Source of the DNA: Levilactobacillus suantsaiihabitans
Lineage (GTDB): Bacteria; Bacillota; Bacilli; Lactobacillales; Lactobacillaceae
NCBI RefSeq assembly: GCF_004745505.1
Contig: NZ_RKLX01000006.1
Coordinates: 1 to 64,000 of the forward strand
Direction: 5' to 3'
DNA: 64,000 nucleotides
Positions within the stretch are counted from its first letter, which is position 1. Every line of letters begins with the position of its first letter. Both the position numbers and the translations under genes were made by a program. Below are positions 45,781 through 56,296 of this stretch, piece by piece. The notes below the pieces were generated by a model. That model made no database searches, had not been told where the DNA came from, and worked only from the letters and a program-made list of their open reading frames with translations.

Positions 45781-46251
45781 CTACTGGTTGTCAATGTGTT
45801 TTAACAAAACCCGGGCAAATTCTTCTAAAACGGCTTGGTCAGCGGCACTGAACCGATCCAGACTCGGGGAGTCGATGTCCATGACGCCCAGCGGTTTACC
45901 ATTGGCCAGGGTCAAAGGTACCACGACCTCGGAGTTGCTGGCGGAATCGCAAGCGATGTGCCCAGCAAATTGGTGCACGTCCGCGACCCGTTGGACCTGC
46001 TGGGTGGCGAGTGCTGTGCCACAGACACCGCGATTGTTTTCAATGTGGACACAGGCGACGTTGCCTTGGAAGGGGCCTAAGATGAGGTCATCGGTGGCTG
46101 GTTGGTACAAATAAAAGCCGGCCCAGTTAACGTCATCGAGCGTTTGCTTTAGTAACGCCGAGGCGTTGGCCAGGTTGGCTACCAGATTGGTTTCGCCGTG
46201 CAAGAGGGCGTCGAGTTGTTCGGTGATTAAAGAATTTATTGCTACACTCAT
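45781..46251 (-). CDS. Free methionine-(R)-sulfoxide reductase (GAF domain)
   Basis: A 156-residue single GAF domain. The three Cys of the fRMsr family are present: VACVHI, RGVCGTAL and HIACDSAS (equivalents of Cys84, Cys94 and Cys118). It reduces free methionine-R-sulfoxide with thioredoxin, an oxidative-stress repair role. The ATG at 46251 has GGAGG 8 bases upstream. Divergent from ezrA; upstream of rpsD on the same strand. Confidence 0.9.
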   Translation of the reverse strand: MSVAINSLITEQLDALLHGETNLVANLANASALLKQTLDDVNWAGFYLYQPATDDLILGPFQGNVACVHIENNRGVCGTALATQQVQRVADVHQFAGHIACDSASNSEVVVPLTLANGKPLGVMDIDSPSLDRFSAADQAVLEEFARVLLKHIDNQ

Positions 46252-46348
46252 ATGAAAGGCCTCCAAAGTTTAAAGATTAAATTATTTTGATATAGGTAAA
46301 AAAGGGTCAGGGAATCATGAAAACCTAGTGAAGCCTAGGCCTGACTTA

Positions 46349-46357
46349 TGCTATAAT
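46349..46357 (+). promoter_or_regulatory. Extended -10 promoter of ezrA
   Basis: TGC-TATAAT (consensus -10), about 85 bases before the start codon. Confidence 0.6.
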
Positions 46358-46441
46358 CGAAATTAGATTAAATTGTAAAATGAACCGAGCGATTTTGCAA
46401 CTCGTTAAACGTTGAAATGCTGATGAAGGATGGGGTCAATT

Positions 46442-48178
46442 ATGGTAGGTGTGTTGATTGGAATCGTGATTCTGGCGATTGTCGTCTACGTGGGTGTGCT
46501 GATATACCAGCAGCGCATTCGCAAACAGGTCACGGCGTTAACCACAAAAAAAGAATCGATGGTGGCTATTCCACTAACAGATGAGCTGAATTTAGTCGGC
46601 AAGTTAAGTCTGACCGGCCAATCGTTGGCGCAGTTCCAACAGCTTCAGGCCGACTATCAAGACATTACGGAAAACCGGTTTAAGCGCATTGATCAGGAAC
46701 TAGACCAATTGATGAGTGATTCACGCGGTGTGAATTTGATTCAATTGCGCCAGCGCCTGACCAAGATCACACTACTGGTTAACCAAACGGATGCATTGGT
46801 GCAAGAGGTACAGGCCCAGTTGGCGAGCCTCCAAGAGATCGATAAGCAACACCGTGAGGCCGTTCATGAATTGGAAAAGAAGTACCAGGACTTACGGAAG
46901 ACGTTGCTGGCCAAGAACTTTGCATTTGGCCCCAGCATTGATGGCTTAGAAGAACGCTTAGGCCAGTTGGAGGGTAATTTTGATACCTTTACCCGGTTAA
47001 CCCAAGACGGCGACCACGAGCGCGCGGCGGACGTTTTAAGCCAATTACAAACGGATACCACCAGCTTGGAAGACTTGATTGCGGCGATCCCACCCCTATA
47101 TAAGGACTTGACGGTGGTCTTTCCGGACCAGATCAAGGAATTGAAGGGCGGCTACCAGCAATTGGCCGCGGACCATTACCAATTTGGCGACCAAGATGTG
47201 CCTGGCCTGATTCAAGACGCCGAGGAACACATCAAGGACAACGCCAATACGTTGGCGGAATTGCGGCCGTCCGATGCGGCGGTCGTCAATGATCGCATCG
47301 CCAAGCAGATCGACCACATTTACGACGTGATGCAAACGGAAATGGATGCCAAGGAACCGGTCAACCAGAACTTAGATCGAGTCGCCAAGTTCATTGCCCA
47401 TGCGCAAAACCAGAGCCACGCCTTATTAAATGAGTTGGACCGATTGAGTCAAAACTACACGCTGGATCACCAAGAATTGGAAACGGCGCGGGAGTTAAAT
47501 GAACAGTTACGTCACATCGACGGTACGTATCAACAGGATGTGCAGGCGTTGAGTGGCAAGCAAGCTGTCTTCTCCCAAGTGTTGGCCCATCAAAACCAAC
47601 AGGAGAAGGACCTGAAGCAGATTGAAGAGCAACAGGCCGATATCTTAAAGAGCGTGGCGGGTTTGGCCGACGAAGAACGGCAGGCGCGCGACACCTTACA
47701 ACAGTTTGATTTTAATCTACATAGTTTACGGCGGCAGGTTGAGAACCTGAATTTGCCGGGGATTCCCCAAGAATATTTGGATTACTTCTTCGTAGTCCGT
47801 GATGAGGTCGCCCAGTTAGCGACGGACATGGACCAACCCCAGATTGACATGGAGCGGATCACCAAACAATTGTTGATTATTCAAACAGATTTGGACACGT
47901 TACAGGAGAAAACGGACGACTTGGTCGACAGTTCCCAGTTGGCCGAACAACTTCTGCAGTACGCCAACCGGTACCAGACCAGCCACGAAGATGTGGCCGC
48001 GGCTAGTCACACGGCGGCTGACCTGTTCGAACACAAGTACCAGTACGCCCAGGCACTAGAAACTATCGCCACGGCCTTAGAACAGGTCGAACCCGGGGCC
48101 TACAAGCGCTTGGAAGATGCCTATTACGACCGCAAAGGCACGGCTAAGCCCAAACGGCGGCAAACTGAAAAAGATTAA
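46442..48178 (+). CDS. ezrA: Septation ring formation regulator EzrA
   Basis: A 578-residue protein: one N-terminal membrane helix (MVGVLIGIVILAIVVYVGVL), then almost wholly helical spectrin-like coiled coils rich in Gln, Leu and Glu. It tethers to the membrane and modulates FtsZ ring assembly and PBP1 placement. The ATG at 46442 is preferred: GAAGGA at 46425-46430 overlaps the other in-frame ATG at 46430. The ezrA - cysteine desulfurase - thiI order is conserved in Lactobacillales. Confidence 0.93.
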   Translation: MVGVLIGIVILAIVVYVGVLIYQQRIRKQVTALTTKKESMVAIPLTDELNLVGKLSLTGQSLAQFQQLQADYQDITENRFKRIDQELDQLMSDSRGVNLIQLRQRLTKITLLVNQTDALVQEVQAQLASLQEIDKQHREAVHELEKKYQDLRKTLLAKNFAFGPSIDGLEERLGQLEGNFDTFTRLTQDGDHERAADVLSQLQTDTTSLEDLIAAIPPLYKDLTVVFPDQIKELKGGYQQLAADHYQFGDQDVPGLIQDAEEHIKDNANTLAELRPSDAAVVNDRIAKQIDHIYDVMQTEMDAKEPVNQNLDRVAKFIAHAQNQSHALLNELDRLSQNYTLDHQELETARELNEQLRHIDGTYQQDVQALSGKQAVFSQVLAHQNQQEKDLKQIEEQQADILKSVAGLADEERQARDTLQQFDFNLHSLRRQVENLNLPGIPQEYLDYFFVVRDEVAQLATDMDQPQIDMERITKQLLIIQTDLDTLQEKTDDLVDSSQLAEQLLQYANRYQTSHEDVAAASHTAADLFEHKYQYAQALETIATALEQVEPGAYKRLEDAYYDRKGTAKPKRRQTEKD

Positions 48179-48186
48179 GCTCACTT

Positions 48187-48228
48187 AGCAGCGCTACTCG
48201 GACCCCATCCGGTAGCGCTGCTTTGTTT
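48187..48228 (+). terminator. Terminator after ezrA
   Basis: AGCAGCGCTAC (48187-48197) pairs perfectly with GTAGCGCTGCT (48212-48222), then TTGTTTG. Confidence 0.8.
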
Positions 48229-48323
48229 GTCACTGAGGGTTGAAAGACAGAAATCAGCTGAAAGTATTGTTATCATGCGACTTCTGACGTTAAAAATAGT
48301 CATTTACAGTCTCACAATTCGAG

Positions 48324-48522
48324 CTGGCCGCCTACCGTCCGCCAAATATGGGTTGGAACGCTGGGGCGGACGGGTCGAGCCAAAGTACGGTCTCGACGCC
48401 TCGCTTTGAGCCGAAGTTCGCGTCTCAAAGACGCCAGTTCCCTAAGCGACATGAACCATGTCACTAAGGGAACTCCCACGGCTGAACCCATATTTGGCGA
48501 ACTCTCGGCTACGGTAGTGCGT
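48324..48522 (+). repeat. Module A copy 12 (full)
   Basis: Outer stem 48337-48354/48485-48502 with one mismatch. The last inner hairpin is AGCGACATG/CATGTCACT, where other copies have AGCGGCATG/CGTGCCGCT: paired changes on both arms. Confidence 0.88.
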
Positions 48523-48608
48523 GTTAGTAACAGTTGCTTTAACCCCAGATAGCAGCTGCATTGACGACTAGTCTTTGGTTATCACAGTGTTACTGATAAC
48601 CTTCACCT

Positions 48609-48830
48609 TGCCGGAGGCAGCCAGGGTGGAGCCAGCTGTGTCGGCGGTGTTGGCTGAGGTCCTTTCTCAGCCCACAGCGCGGGGCGACTTGAGAGACTGG
48701 CGGGTTTTGTCAGGCTTTCAAGCAAGGCGGAAGACCGCCCCTCAGGCTGGAGCCGTTCCTCAGAGCAGGCCCCACCCTAGCCTGACGCAGGCGCCTGGTT
48801 TCACCAATTTTAGGTGTTGGAACACCGTCA
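48609..48830 (+). repeat. Module B copy 9 (full, subfamily with long 3' edge)
   Basis: Landmarks as in copy 1, including the ACCAATTTTAGG edge and a duplicated GGCCCCACC-CTGACGCAGG outer stem side. Same subfamily as the 1.7 kb and 14.7 kb copies. Confidence 0.87.
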
Positions 48831-48904
48831 TTATGACAATCAGCACGTTGATTTCAGTTTCAACTTTTAGGTTTGTAATCAGAGCGGGACAAAAGGCGAC
48901 TAGC

Positions 48905-48930
48905 CGGCGAGCGGTAAGGCGGCAGCGGGA
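48905..48930 (-). repeat. Inverted module A edge (copy 13)
   Basis: CGAGCGGTAAGGCGGC is the reverse complement of the GCCGCCTTACCG edge; it closes the 48.32-48.93 kb locus with an inverted end. Confidence 0.65.
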
Positions 48931-49104
48931 ATCGGGTTGCTCAGAATAACCAGTTTGGCGATAATGTCGATTTGCTACGGGTAAGGTATCGCTTACATGA
49001 CGGACTTCCGGTTGAAAGGCTTGTGGTCAGCAGCGTTTGTGTTTATAATGAGAAGGAATTTCTATCGGAGTCGAACCAATAGAAAAAGGATAAGAGGGTT
49101 CAGC

Positions 49105-50250
49105 ATGATTTATTTTGATAACAGTGCGACTACCAAGGCAGCGCCCGAAGTAGTCGATACTTACGCGAAGGTCAGCGCGAATTACTGGGGAAACCCATCG
49201 AGTTTGCACAAATTTGGGGAACAGGCTTTTAACCTGTTGGAACAGTCCCGCCAGCAAATCGCTGATCTCGTGGGAGCCAAGCTGAGTGAGATCTTGTTCA
49301 CCAGTGGCGGTACCGAAGGCGATAACTGGGCCATCAAGGGCACAGCGATGGCCAAACGTGAATTTGGGAACCATTTGATCACGACCGAGGTGGAACATCC
49401 GGCCGTCCACAATTCCATGGAACAGTTGAAGCAAGAAGGGTTCGAAGTGACCTACCTGCCAGTTGATGAAAACGGCCGGGTCTCTGCGGACGACTTGCGC
49501 GCCGCCATCAAGCCGACCACGATTCTAGTGTCGACCATGGCCGTCAACAATGAAATCGGCGCGGTCCAACCGCTCGACGAAATTGCGGACGTCATGCGTG
49601 ACTTTCCGCGGATCCACTGGCACATCGATGCGGTTCAAGGCATTGGGAAGGGCTTAGCCGACAAGATCTTTAACGACCGGGTCGACTTCGTCACGTTCTC
49701 CGGGCACAAGTTCCATGCACCCCGGGGTATTGGCTTTATGTACAAACGCCAAGGTCGCAAGATTACGCCACTGATGGCCGGTGGGGGTCAGGAACGAAAT
49801 TTGCGTTCCGGGACCGAAAACCTGCCAGCCATTGCGGCAATGGCCAAGGCTTTACGCTTGTTGTTAGATGATGAAGCGGCTAAGGTCGAACGGCAACGTG
49901 CCATTCGCTTGGCTATTTTGCATCACGTGGAACAGTTTCCAAACGTCACGGTCTTCTCCAAGGACCTGCCAGTTTTTGCGCCACACATTTTGTGCTTTGC
50001 GATTGCCGGCGTTCGGGGGGAAACCATCGTCCACGCGTTTGAGGAACACGACATTTACATTTCCACGACCAGTGCTTGCTCCTCCAAGAAGCATGTGGAA
50101 TCCAGTACGCTACAGGCCATGAAGGTCGACGACAGCATTGCCACCAGTGCCGTACGGATTTCGCTGGATGAACACAACACCATGGCAGAGGCGGAGAAAT
50201 TCAACCAAGTCTTTGATGAACTTTACACGCAATTTGCCAAATTAAACTAA
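49105..50250 (+). CDS. Cysteine desulfurase (NifS/IscS family)
   Basis: A 381-residue class V aminotransferase-fold PLP enzyme. N-terminal [20 protein letters not shown] lysine in [13 protein letters not shown], and active-site Cys in the loop [11 protein letters not shown]. It removes sulfur from cysteine as a persulfide. Directly upstream of thiI, so it most likely supplies sulfur for 4-thiouridine, like NifZ in Bacillus subtilis, rather than for Fe-S assembly. The ATG at 49105 follows AGAGGG; the frame extends upstream without a ribosome site. Confidence 0.92.
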   Translation: MIYFDNSATTKAAPEVVDTYAKVSANYWGNPSSLHKFGEQAFNLLEQSRQQIADLVGAKLSEILFTSGGTEGDNWAIKGTAMAKREFGNHLITTEVEHPAVHNSMEQLKQEGFEVTYLPVDENGRVSADDLRAAIKPTTILVSTMAVNNEIGAVQPLDEIADVMRDFPRIHWHIDAVQGIGKGLADKIFNDRVDFVTFSGHKFHAPRGIGFMYKRQGRKITPLMAGGGQERNLRSGTENLPAIAAMAKALRLLLDDEAAKVERQRAIRLAILHHVEQFPNVTVFSKDLPVFAPHILCFAIAGVRGETIVHAFEEHDIYISTTSACSSKKHVESSTLQAMKVDDSIATSAVRISLDEHNTMAEAEKFNQVFDELYTQFAKLN

Positions 50251-50270
50251 CTCACGAAAGGGGTCGCGCA

Positions 50271-51488
50271 ATGGAATACAGTGAAATTATGGTCCGTTAC
50301 GGCGAGCTGTCGACGAAGGGAAAAAACAAGAAAGACTTCATCAAACAGCTTGGCCAAAACGTCCGTAAGGCACTCAGTAGTTTTGAGGGCCTAGAAGTGA
50401 AAGCCCAGCATGATCGCTTGCACGTCACCTTAAATGGGGCGGATTCAGACGCCGTCATGGACCGACTGAAGGGCGTTTTCGGGATTGAAAACTTCTCGCC
50501 ATCGGTCAAGGTCGATAAGGATATCGACGCCATCAAGGAAACAGCCGTGGCAATGGTCAAGGAAGTCTTCAAACCAGGCATGACCTTTAAAATCAACACG
50601 CGCCGGCAAGACAAGGAATTTGCCTACGACACGTACCAAATGAACGAGATCCTCGGGAGCACGATTTTAGAAAACGTACCGGGATTGACCGTGCAAATGA
50701 AGCATCCCGACCTGGAACTACGGGTCGAAGTGCGGATGAACGGGGTCTTCCTGTCTGGAGAGACCATCCAAGGCGCTGGTGGGTTGCCAGTCGGGACCGG
50801 GGGTAAGGCGGTCATGATGTTGTCTGGTGGAATTGATTCACCGGTAGCGTCTTACTACGCCTTACGCCGCGGCGTGAAGATCGACATGGTCCACTTCTTC
50901 AGTCCGCCATACACGTCCGAACAAGCCCTGGCCAAGGCCAAGGAATTAACGGCGCGGCTAGCGGGTTACTCAGGGGGCATCCAGTTCATTCAGGTGCCAT
51001 TTACCAAGATCCAGGAGACCATCAAGGAAAAGGTCCCCGAAGGTTATTTGATGACGGTCCAACGGCGGTTGATGTTGCGCTTGACGGCGGCCATCGCAGA
51101 GATGCGCCACGCCAAGGGCATCTTCAACGGTGAGTCACTGGGACAAGTGGCGTCACAGACGCTGGAAAGCATGGCGGCCATCAACGATGTGACATCCATG
51201 CCAATCCTGCGGCCATTGTTGTCAATGGACAAGACGGAGATCATCAAGGTGGCCGAAAATATCGACACTTACGACCTGTCCATCTTGCCATACGAAGACT
51301 GCTGCACCATCTTCACGCCACCAGCACCCAAGACGCATCCGAGCTTAGAAAAGTCCCGGAAGTACGAAGGGTACATCGACGTGGAAGGTTTGATGAAAGA
51401 GGCCTTGGACGGCATCACCATCACGGAGATCCGGCCCGGGGACAACTACCTCAACCAAAATGAGGATGTCTTTGCTGAATTGCTGTAG
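50271..51488 (+). CDS. thiI: tRNA 4-thiouridine synthase ThiI
   Basis: The protein has 405 residues. An N-terminal ferredoxin-like plus THUMP domain (about residues 1-165) is followed by the PP-loop AANH domain with [13 protein letters not shown], which adenylates U8 of tRNA. There is no C-terminal rhodanese domain, as usual in Firmicutes, so persulfide must come from the desulfurase encoded 20 bases upstream. CGAAAGGGG lies ahead of the ATG. Confidence 0.95.
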   Translation: MEYSEIMVRYGELSTKGKNKKDFIKQLGQNVRKALSSFEGLEVKAQHDRLHVTLNGADSDAVMDRLKGVFGIENFSPSVKVDKDIDAIKETAVAMVKEVFKPGMTFKINTRRQDKEFAYDTYQMNEILGSTILENVPGLTVQMKHPDLELRVEVRMNGVFLSGETIQGAGGLPVGTGGKAVMMLSGGIDSPVASYYALRRGVKIDMVHFFSPPYTSEQALAKAKELTARLAGYSGGIQFIQVPFTKIQETIKEKVPEGYLMTVQRRLMLRLTAAIAEMRHAKGIFNGESLGQVASQTLESMAAINDVTSMPILRPLLSMDKTEIIKVAENIDTYDLSILPYEDCCTIFTPPAPKTHPSLEKSRKYEGYIDVEGLMKEALDGITITEIRPGDNYLNQNEDVFAELL

Positions 51489-51635
51489 GCAATAAGCGTG
51501 GCTCCAAGGGCGGTTAATCGGTGAGCATTAAGGCTATTGCGCGAACAATTCTGGCTTGGGATGGTTCGCGTAGTCGGCCTAAGCGGAACCGGTTGCTTTG
51601 GAGACACGTGTCGACTAATTAGCGTTGCTGAACAA

Positions 51636-51664
51636 GGGTCTGGGATTTTTCCCAGGCCTTTTTC
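51636..51664 (+). terminator. Terminator downstream of thiI
   Basis: GGGTCTGGGA (51636-51645) with TCCCAGGCC (51650-51658) and TTTTTC; about 150 bases after the thiI stop and just before the CRISPR leader. Confidence 0.75.
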
Positions 51665-51678
51665 TTGTAGAGTTTTAG

Positions 51679-51707
51679 TTGAGAACTTAGCGGATTTAGG
51701 CTATGCT
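51679..51707 (+). promoter_or_regulatory. Candidate promoter in the CRISPR leader
   Basis: TTGAGA (51679-51684), 17-base spacer, TATGCT (51702-51707), about 75 bases before the first repeat. The leader also holds a perfect 12-base palindrome TTTTCGCGAAAA (51738-51749). Confidence 0.6.
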
Positions 51708-51780
51708 GGTAAAAAACAAAGTTAAATGAATTTCGGGTTTTCGCGAAAATGAAATGCCGGTCTGACGGGATTTGTTTAGT

Positions 51781-52357
51781 GTGTTCCCCACAGGTGTGGG
51801 GGTGATCCCGAATTAAGGATTTGGAGGTAGAAATCGATGATGTGTTCCCCACAGGTGTGGGGGTGATCCCTGATATCCAGTACCGTTAGCTTTGGCATCA
51901 GCGTGTTCCCCACAGGTGTGGGGGTGATCCCAAGTCAAAGCTGATAACGAATTGCTTCGTAAAGTGTTCCCCACAGGTGTGGGGGTGATCCCGGGTCTGC
52001 GACCAGCTGTTCTTGATTTGCTTGGTGTTCCCCACAGGTGTGGGGGTGATCCTAAATCAGCCACTAAGAAACAGATTGTCGACGGGTATTCCCCACAGGT
52101 GTGGGGGTGATCCTGCTAACGGTCGTACTTGTCAGAGGGTACGGCCGTATTCCCCACAGGTGTGGGGGTGATCCTGTACAGAGGCTGAGCAATATCAAGC
52201 ACCTTGGGTATTCCCCACAGGTGTGGGGGTGATCCTATAATCCGGCGGCTTTATCGTCAATCATGTTTGTATTCCCCACAGGTGTGGGGGTGATCCCAAG
52301 GTTGATGAGGAAGTTAAGTCTTCCTCCCTGTATTCCCCACAAGCGTGGGAGTAAGCC
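51781..52357 (+). CRISPR. CRISPR array, type I-E-like repeats, 10 repeats and 9 spacers
   Basis: 28-bp repeats with an exact 61-bp period, so all nine spacers are 33 bp. Repeat starts: 51781, 51842, 51903, 51964, 52025, 52086, 52147, 52208, 52269, 52330. The core CCCCACAGGTGTGGGG forms a hairpin; the end is GTGATCC, as in lactobacillar type I-E repeats. The first five begin GTGTT, the last five GTATT. The tenth is degenerate (AAGCGTGGGAGTAAGCC at its 3' part), marking the trailer end on the right and the leader on the left. No cas gene is in the window on either side. Confidence 0.95.
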
Positions 52358-52390
52358 ACCAGAGTTTTTCACAATTTTATGGCAAAATGC

Positions 52391-52420
52391 TTGTCATTAC
52401 CCCTGGAGTTGCGCGATAAT
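52391..52420 (+). promoter_or_regulatory. Promoter of tpx
   Basis: TTGTCA (52391-52396), 18-base spacer, GATAAT (52415-52420). Confidence 0.6.
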
Positions 52421-52471
52421 TAAAGCAATTAGTCGGTGAGAGCCGATAAATAACTGAAGGGGTTGATCTGC

Positions 52472-52981
52472 GTGGAAGTCACACGACTCGGCGATACATT
52501 CTCCTTATCTGGTACGTTGCCAGAAGTAGGGGATCAGTTACCAAAGTTTAAGGTATTCGATCAGGAAAATAAGAAGGTCAAGACGGCTAACTTGATTGGC
52601 AAAGTGACCTTGATTAGCGTGGTTCCGGACCTGGATACACCAGTATGTACCATTCAAACGCGAAAGTTCACCCAGCAGGCGGACCACTATCCAGATGCGC
52701 GGTTTGCGACGATCTCGAACAACTCGATTGCGGAACAAACTGGCTGGTGCGCGGCTCAAGGCGTGGAAAACGTTGATTTGTTGTCAGACGAAGAATTGTC
52801 GTTTGGCTACGAAATGGGGCTGTACGTCCCGAACTTGGGTAATTTGGCCCGGTCGATTTGGATCATTGATGACACGGGTAAGATTGTTTACCGGCAAATC
52901 GTGACTGAACAAACTGACGAACCTGACTATCTGGCGGCCATTGATGCCCTGGAAAAGTTGGTCAAACGTGTTGACCTTTAG
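52472..52981 (+). CDS. tpx: Thiol peroxidase (atypical 2-Cys peroxiredoxin)
   Basis: A 169-residue thioredoxin-fold peroxidase. The peroxidatic Cys is in VVPDLDTPVCTIQT and the resolving Cys in SIAEQTGWCAAQG, the spacing of the Tpx subfamily. It detoxifies hydroperoxides, suited to a catalase-poor lactic acid bacterium. The GTG at 52472 has AAGGGG 9 bases upstream; the TTG at 52463 lies against that site and is rejected. Confidence 0.93.
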   Translation: MEVTRLGDTFSLSGTLPEVGDQLPKFKVFDQENKKVKTANLIGKVTLISVVPDLDTPVCTIQTRKFTQQADHYPDARFATISNNSIAEQTGWCAAQGVENVDLLSDEELSFGYEMGLYVPNLGNLARSIWIIDDTGKIVYRQIVTEQTDEPDYLAAIDALEKLVKRVDL

Positions 52982-52999
52982 TCGGAAATTGCGTAAACT
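52971..52999 (+). promoter_or_regulatory. Promoter of the valS T-box transcript
   Basis: TTGACC (52971-52976), 17-base spacer, TAAACT (52994-52999). The -35 overlaps the last codons of tpx. Confidence 0.7.
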
Positions 53000-53005
53000 G
53001 TGAAA

Positions 53006-53241
53006 GTAGCATTGAGCAAGTCAGTAGCGTGAAGTGGTCTGTTGAAGAGAGCCGGGGATTGGTGGAAGCCTGGTGAGATTCTCACGTGAACGTAGCTTGT
53101 GAGCTGTTGGGCTGAACCGATAGTAAGCCCGAACCGGAGCACTCTCCGTTAACAAAGAAGTTAAGTGGGGCATGAACGCCCAATTTAGGTGGTACCGCGA
53201 AGACTCTTCGTCCTAATTTTTAGGATGGGGAGCCTTTTTTG
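53006..53241 (+). promoter_or_regulatory. T-box riboswitch, valine type, upstream of valS
   Basis: A T-box sequence AGGTGGTACCGCG at 53187-53199 and a terminator (GACTCTTCGTCCTAA with TAGGATGGGGAGCC, then six T, 53201-53241). The specifier loop contains GAAC followed by GTA at 53092-53094, a valine codon, matching the downstream gene. Uncharged tRNA-Val should stabilise the antiterminator and switch on valS. Confidence 0.93.
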
Positions 53242-53288
53242 TACACCTAGACCGGTCGCTTCCCTAGTCAAGAAAGGAATTGATTTAC

Positions 53289-55955
53289 ATGGCAGACAAG
53301 CAAATTGATATGCCGACCAAGTATGATCCGACCGCCGTTGAAGCGGGTCGGTACCAGACTTGGCTCGATGAAGATGTGTTCAAACCCAGTGGGGACAAAA
53401 AGGCGACCCCGTATTCTATCGTATTGCCGCCGCCCAATGTCACGGGTAAGTTGCATTTAGGCCATGCCTGGGACACGACGCTCCAAGACATGATCATCCG
53501 GCAAAAGCGGATGCAGGGCTTCGACACGTTATGGGTACCAGGGATGGACCATGCCGGGATCGCCACGCAAGCCAAGGTGGAAGCCCGTTTGCGGGAACAA
53601 GGCATTACCCGTTATGACCTCGGCCGAGAAAAATTTGTCGACAAGGTTTGGGAATGGAAGGACGAGTACGCCGCAACGATTCACAAGCAGTGGGCCAAGA
53701 TGGGCTTATCCATGGACTACTCCCGCGAGCGGTTCACACTGGATGACGGCCTGTCCGACGCGGTCAAGAAAGTCTTCGTGGCCTTGTACAAGAAGGGGCT
53801 CATTTACCGGGGCGAATACATCATCAACTGGGATCCGCAAGCGCGGACAGCTCTGTCTGATATCGAAGTTATTCACCAAGACGACAAAGGGGCCTTCTAC
53901 CACGTGAAGTACCCGTTTGCCGACCCAGATTACACGTTTAACGGCAAGCACTACATTGAAATTGCGACGACGCGTCCTGAAACCATGATGGGGGACACGG
54001 CCGTAGCGGTCAACCCGGACGACGAGCGTTACAAGGATTTAGTCGGCAAGGAAGTTATCTTGCCACTGGCTAACCGCAAGATTCCGATCATCGCTGACCA
54101 ATATGTTGACATCAACTTTGGGACAGGGATGGTAAAAATCACGCCCGCCCATGACCCGAACGACTTCTTAGTCGGTAACCGGCACAACCTGGAACGGATC
54201 AACACCATGAACGAAGACGCGTCCATGAACGAAAAGGCCGGCAAGTACGCTGGCATGGACCGGTTTGACGCCCGCAAGGCTATGGTTGCTGATTTGGATG
54301 ACCAAGGCTTACTGTTGAAGGTCGACCCAATCGTCCACTCCGTTGGGCATTCCGAACGGACCGGGGTCCAAGTCGAAGCCCGGTTATCCACGCAATGGTT
54401 CGTGAAAATGAAGCCGTTGGCCGAAGCCGCCATCAAGAACCAACAAGGCGACGATGCGGTTGACTTCGTGCCAGAACGCTTTGAACACACCTTCACGCAA
54501 TGGATGGAAAACGTCCACGACTGGGTTATTTCCCGGCAACTCTGGTGGGGCCACCGGATTCCAGCCTGGTACAACAAGAAGACCGGCGAAGTTTACGTCA
54601 ACGAAGAAGCGCCGAAAGACATTGAAAACTGGGAACAAGACCCTGACGTTTTGGATACCTGGTTCTCCAGTGCGCTGTGGCCATTCTCCACGATGGGGTG
54701 GCCAAATGAAGATAGCGCTGATTTCAAACGCTACTTCCCAACCGACACCTTGGTCACCGGCTATGACATCATCTTCTTCTGGGTTTCCCGAATGATCTTC
54801 CAAAGCCTGGAATTCACCGGCAAGCGGCCGTTCAAACACGTTCTCTTGCATGGCTTGATTCGGGCCGAAGATGGGCGCAAGATGAGTAAGTCTTTGGGCA
54901 ACGGGATCGACCCAATGGATGTCATCGACAAGTACGGTGCCGACGCGCTGCGGTGGTTCTTGTCCACCGGATCCACGGCGGGCCAAGACGTGCGGTTCAG
55001 CTACGACAAGATGGATGCGGCCTGGAACTTCATCAACAAGATCTGGAACGCCAGCCGGTTTGTTATCATGAACCTGGGCGACAACACCAAGCCGGTCGTC
55101 CCCGCTGCTGACAAGTGGGACCTGACTGACAAATGGATCTTGAGTCGCTTAAACGACACGGTCAAGCACGTCACGGAAATGTTTGACAAGTTTGAATTCG
55201 GTGAAGCCGGCCGTTCCCTGTACAACTTCATTTGGAACGACTTCTGTGACTGGTACATCGAAATGAGTAAGGAAGTCTTGAACGGTGATGACGCGGCGGC
55301 TAAGGCCACTAAGCAAGATCTGCTGGCCTACGTGCTTGATCAGACCCTGCGCCTGTTACAACCGATCATGCCATTCGTGACGGAAGCCATTTGGCAAGCT
55401 ATGCCGCATGACGGCAAGTCACTGGTAACGGCGGCTTACCCAGTCGACCACCCAGAATTTGACAACCCAACGGCGGAAACGGATATGACCAGTCTGATTG
55501 ACTTGATCAAGGCCGTGCGGAACATTCGGGCCGAAGCCAACGCGCCAATGTCCACGCCAATCGACTTGCAGATCAAGTCCAGTGACGACAAGCTGCAACA
55601 CGTCTTCGAGACCAACCGCGACTACATCGACCGGTTCGTTCACCCGAAGAACTTGCAAATTGGTGCCGACCTGGTCGCTCCGAAGTTAGCCATGACGGCG
55701 GTCATCACCGGCGCCGAAGTCTCAGTGCCACTGGCCGAATTGGTCGACTTAAACGACGAAGCCAAGCGTCTGGACAAGGAAGTTGCCAAGTTCACGTCTG
55801 AAGTTGAACGGGCAACCAAGAAGTTAGGCAACGAACGCTTCGTGGCCAACGCCCCAGAAGACGTGGTCAACGCCGAACGCGAGAAGCAAGCCGACAACGA
55901 AAAGAAGTTGGCCGCTACCAAGCAACGACTGGCCGACATTAAGGCCCAACTTTAA
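53289..55955 (+). CDS. valS: Valyl-tRNA synthetase
   Basis: An 888-residue class Ia synthetase. The HIGH motif is in [15 protein letters not shown], the KMSKS motif is [11 protein letters not shown], an editing CP1 domain lies between, the anticodon-binding domain follows, and a C-terminal coiled coil rich in Lys, Glu and Ala (about residues 820-888) is typical of ValRS. The ATG at 53289 follows AAAGGA by 10 bases; TTG 53280 touches the ribosome site. Controlled by the T-box leader. Confidence 0.97.
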   Translation: MADKQIDMPTKYDPTAVEAGRYQTWLDEDVFKPSGDKKATPYSIVLPPPNVTGKLHLGHAWDTTLQDMIIRQKRMQGFDTLWVPGMDHAGIATQAKVEARLREQGITRYDLGREKFVDKVWEWKDEYAATIHKQWAKMGLSMDYSRERFTLDDGLSDAVKKVFVALYKKGLIYRGEYIINWDPQARTALSDIEVIHQDDKGAFYHVKYPFADPDYTFNGKHYIEIATTRPETMMGDTAVAVNPDDERYKDLVGKEVILPLANRKIPIIADQYVDINFGTGMVKITPAHDPNDFLVGNRHNLERINTMNEDASMNEKAGKYAGMDRFDARKAMVADLDDQGLLLKVDPIVHSVGHSERTGVQVEARLSTQWFVKMKPLAEAAIKNQQGDDAVDFVPERFEHTFTQWMENVHDWVISRQLWWGHRIPAWYNKKTGEVYVNEEAPKDIENWEQDPDVLDTWFSSALWPFSTMGWPNEDSADFKRYFPTDTLVTGYDIIFFWVSRMIFQSLEFTGKRPFKHVLLHGLIRAEDGRKMSKSLGNGIDPMDVIDKYGADALRWFLSTGSTAGQDVRFSYDKMDAAWNFINKIWNASRFVIMNLGDNTKPVVPAADKWDLTDKWILSRLNDTVKHVTEMFDKFEFGEAGRSLYNFIWNDFCDWYIEMSKEVLNGDDAAAKATKQDLLAYVLDQTLRLLQPIMPFVTEAIWQAMPHDGKSLVTAAYPVDHPEFDNPTAETDMTSLIDLIKAVRNIRAEANAPMSTPIDLQIKSSDDKLQHVFETNRDYIDRFVHPKNLQIGADLVAPKLAMTAVITGAEVSVPLAELVDLNDEAKRLDKEVAKFTSEVERATKKLGNERFVANAPEDVVNAEREKQADNEKKLAATKQRLADIKAQL

Positions 55956-55972
55956 CAACTGAATTTTTAAAC

Positions 55973-56014
55973 AAAGCGGAACTCTGACCAGTGATGGTTG
56001 GGGTGCCGCTTTTT
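55973..56014 (+). terminator. Terminator after valS
   Basis: AAAGCGG (55973-55979) pairs with CCGCTTTTT (56006-56014) with an inner ACC/GGT pairing. Confidence 0.8.
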
Positions 56015-56164
56015 GCGTTGGCGTTGGCAATTGTGGTTAGGGAACAAGTTCAGTGGGAAAAGGGGGTGACCGCAGTTCCGGTCAATACTGGCGGAAAGGC
56101 CAAAGACATTACCAATATGACGAGCCTATGGGATTGACGTCGCTGGCAACGACCAATCAGAGCT

Positions 56165-56190
56165 TCGCGGAACGGTAAGGCGGCCGGTAC
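56165..56190 (-). repeat. Module A edge fragment (copy 14)
   Basis: CGCGGAACGGTAAGGCGGCC is the terminal edge of a reverse module A. No module body accompanies it; likely a relic. Confidence 0.55.
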
Positions 56191-56255
56191 CCACCAAGAT
56201 TGCCAAGCGTAACGGAAAAATCCACCGCAAAAGCTAGGCAATGACTGGGGGAATC

Positions 56256-56264
56256 TGCTAAACT
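56256..56264 (+). promoter_or_regulatory. Extended -10 promoter of folC
   Basis: TGC-TAAACT, 33 bases before the start codon. Confidence 0.45.
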
Positions 56265-56296
56265 GGGAGGCAGTGACTATCCGGGAGGTTTTCAAA

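Noticed and set aside
49105-50250. Iron-sulfur cluster IscS/SufS role for the desulfurase
   Set aside because: No isc or suf genes are adjacent; tight linkage to thiI favours tRNA thiolation. A wider role cannot be excluded.
50271-53000. cas genes next to the CRISPR array
   Set aside because: Both neighbours are clear housekeeping genes (thiI, tpx), and no Cas motif occurs in any frame seen here.
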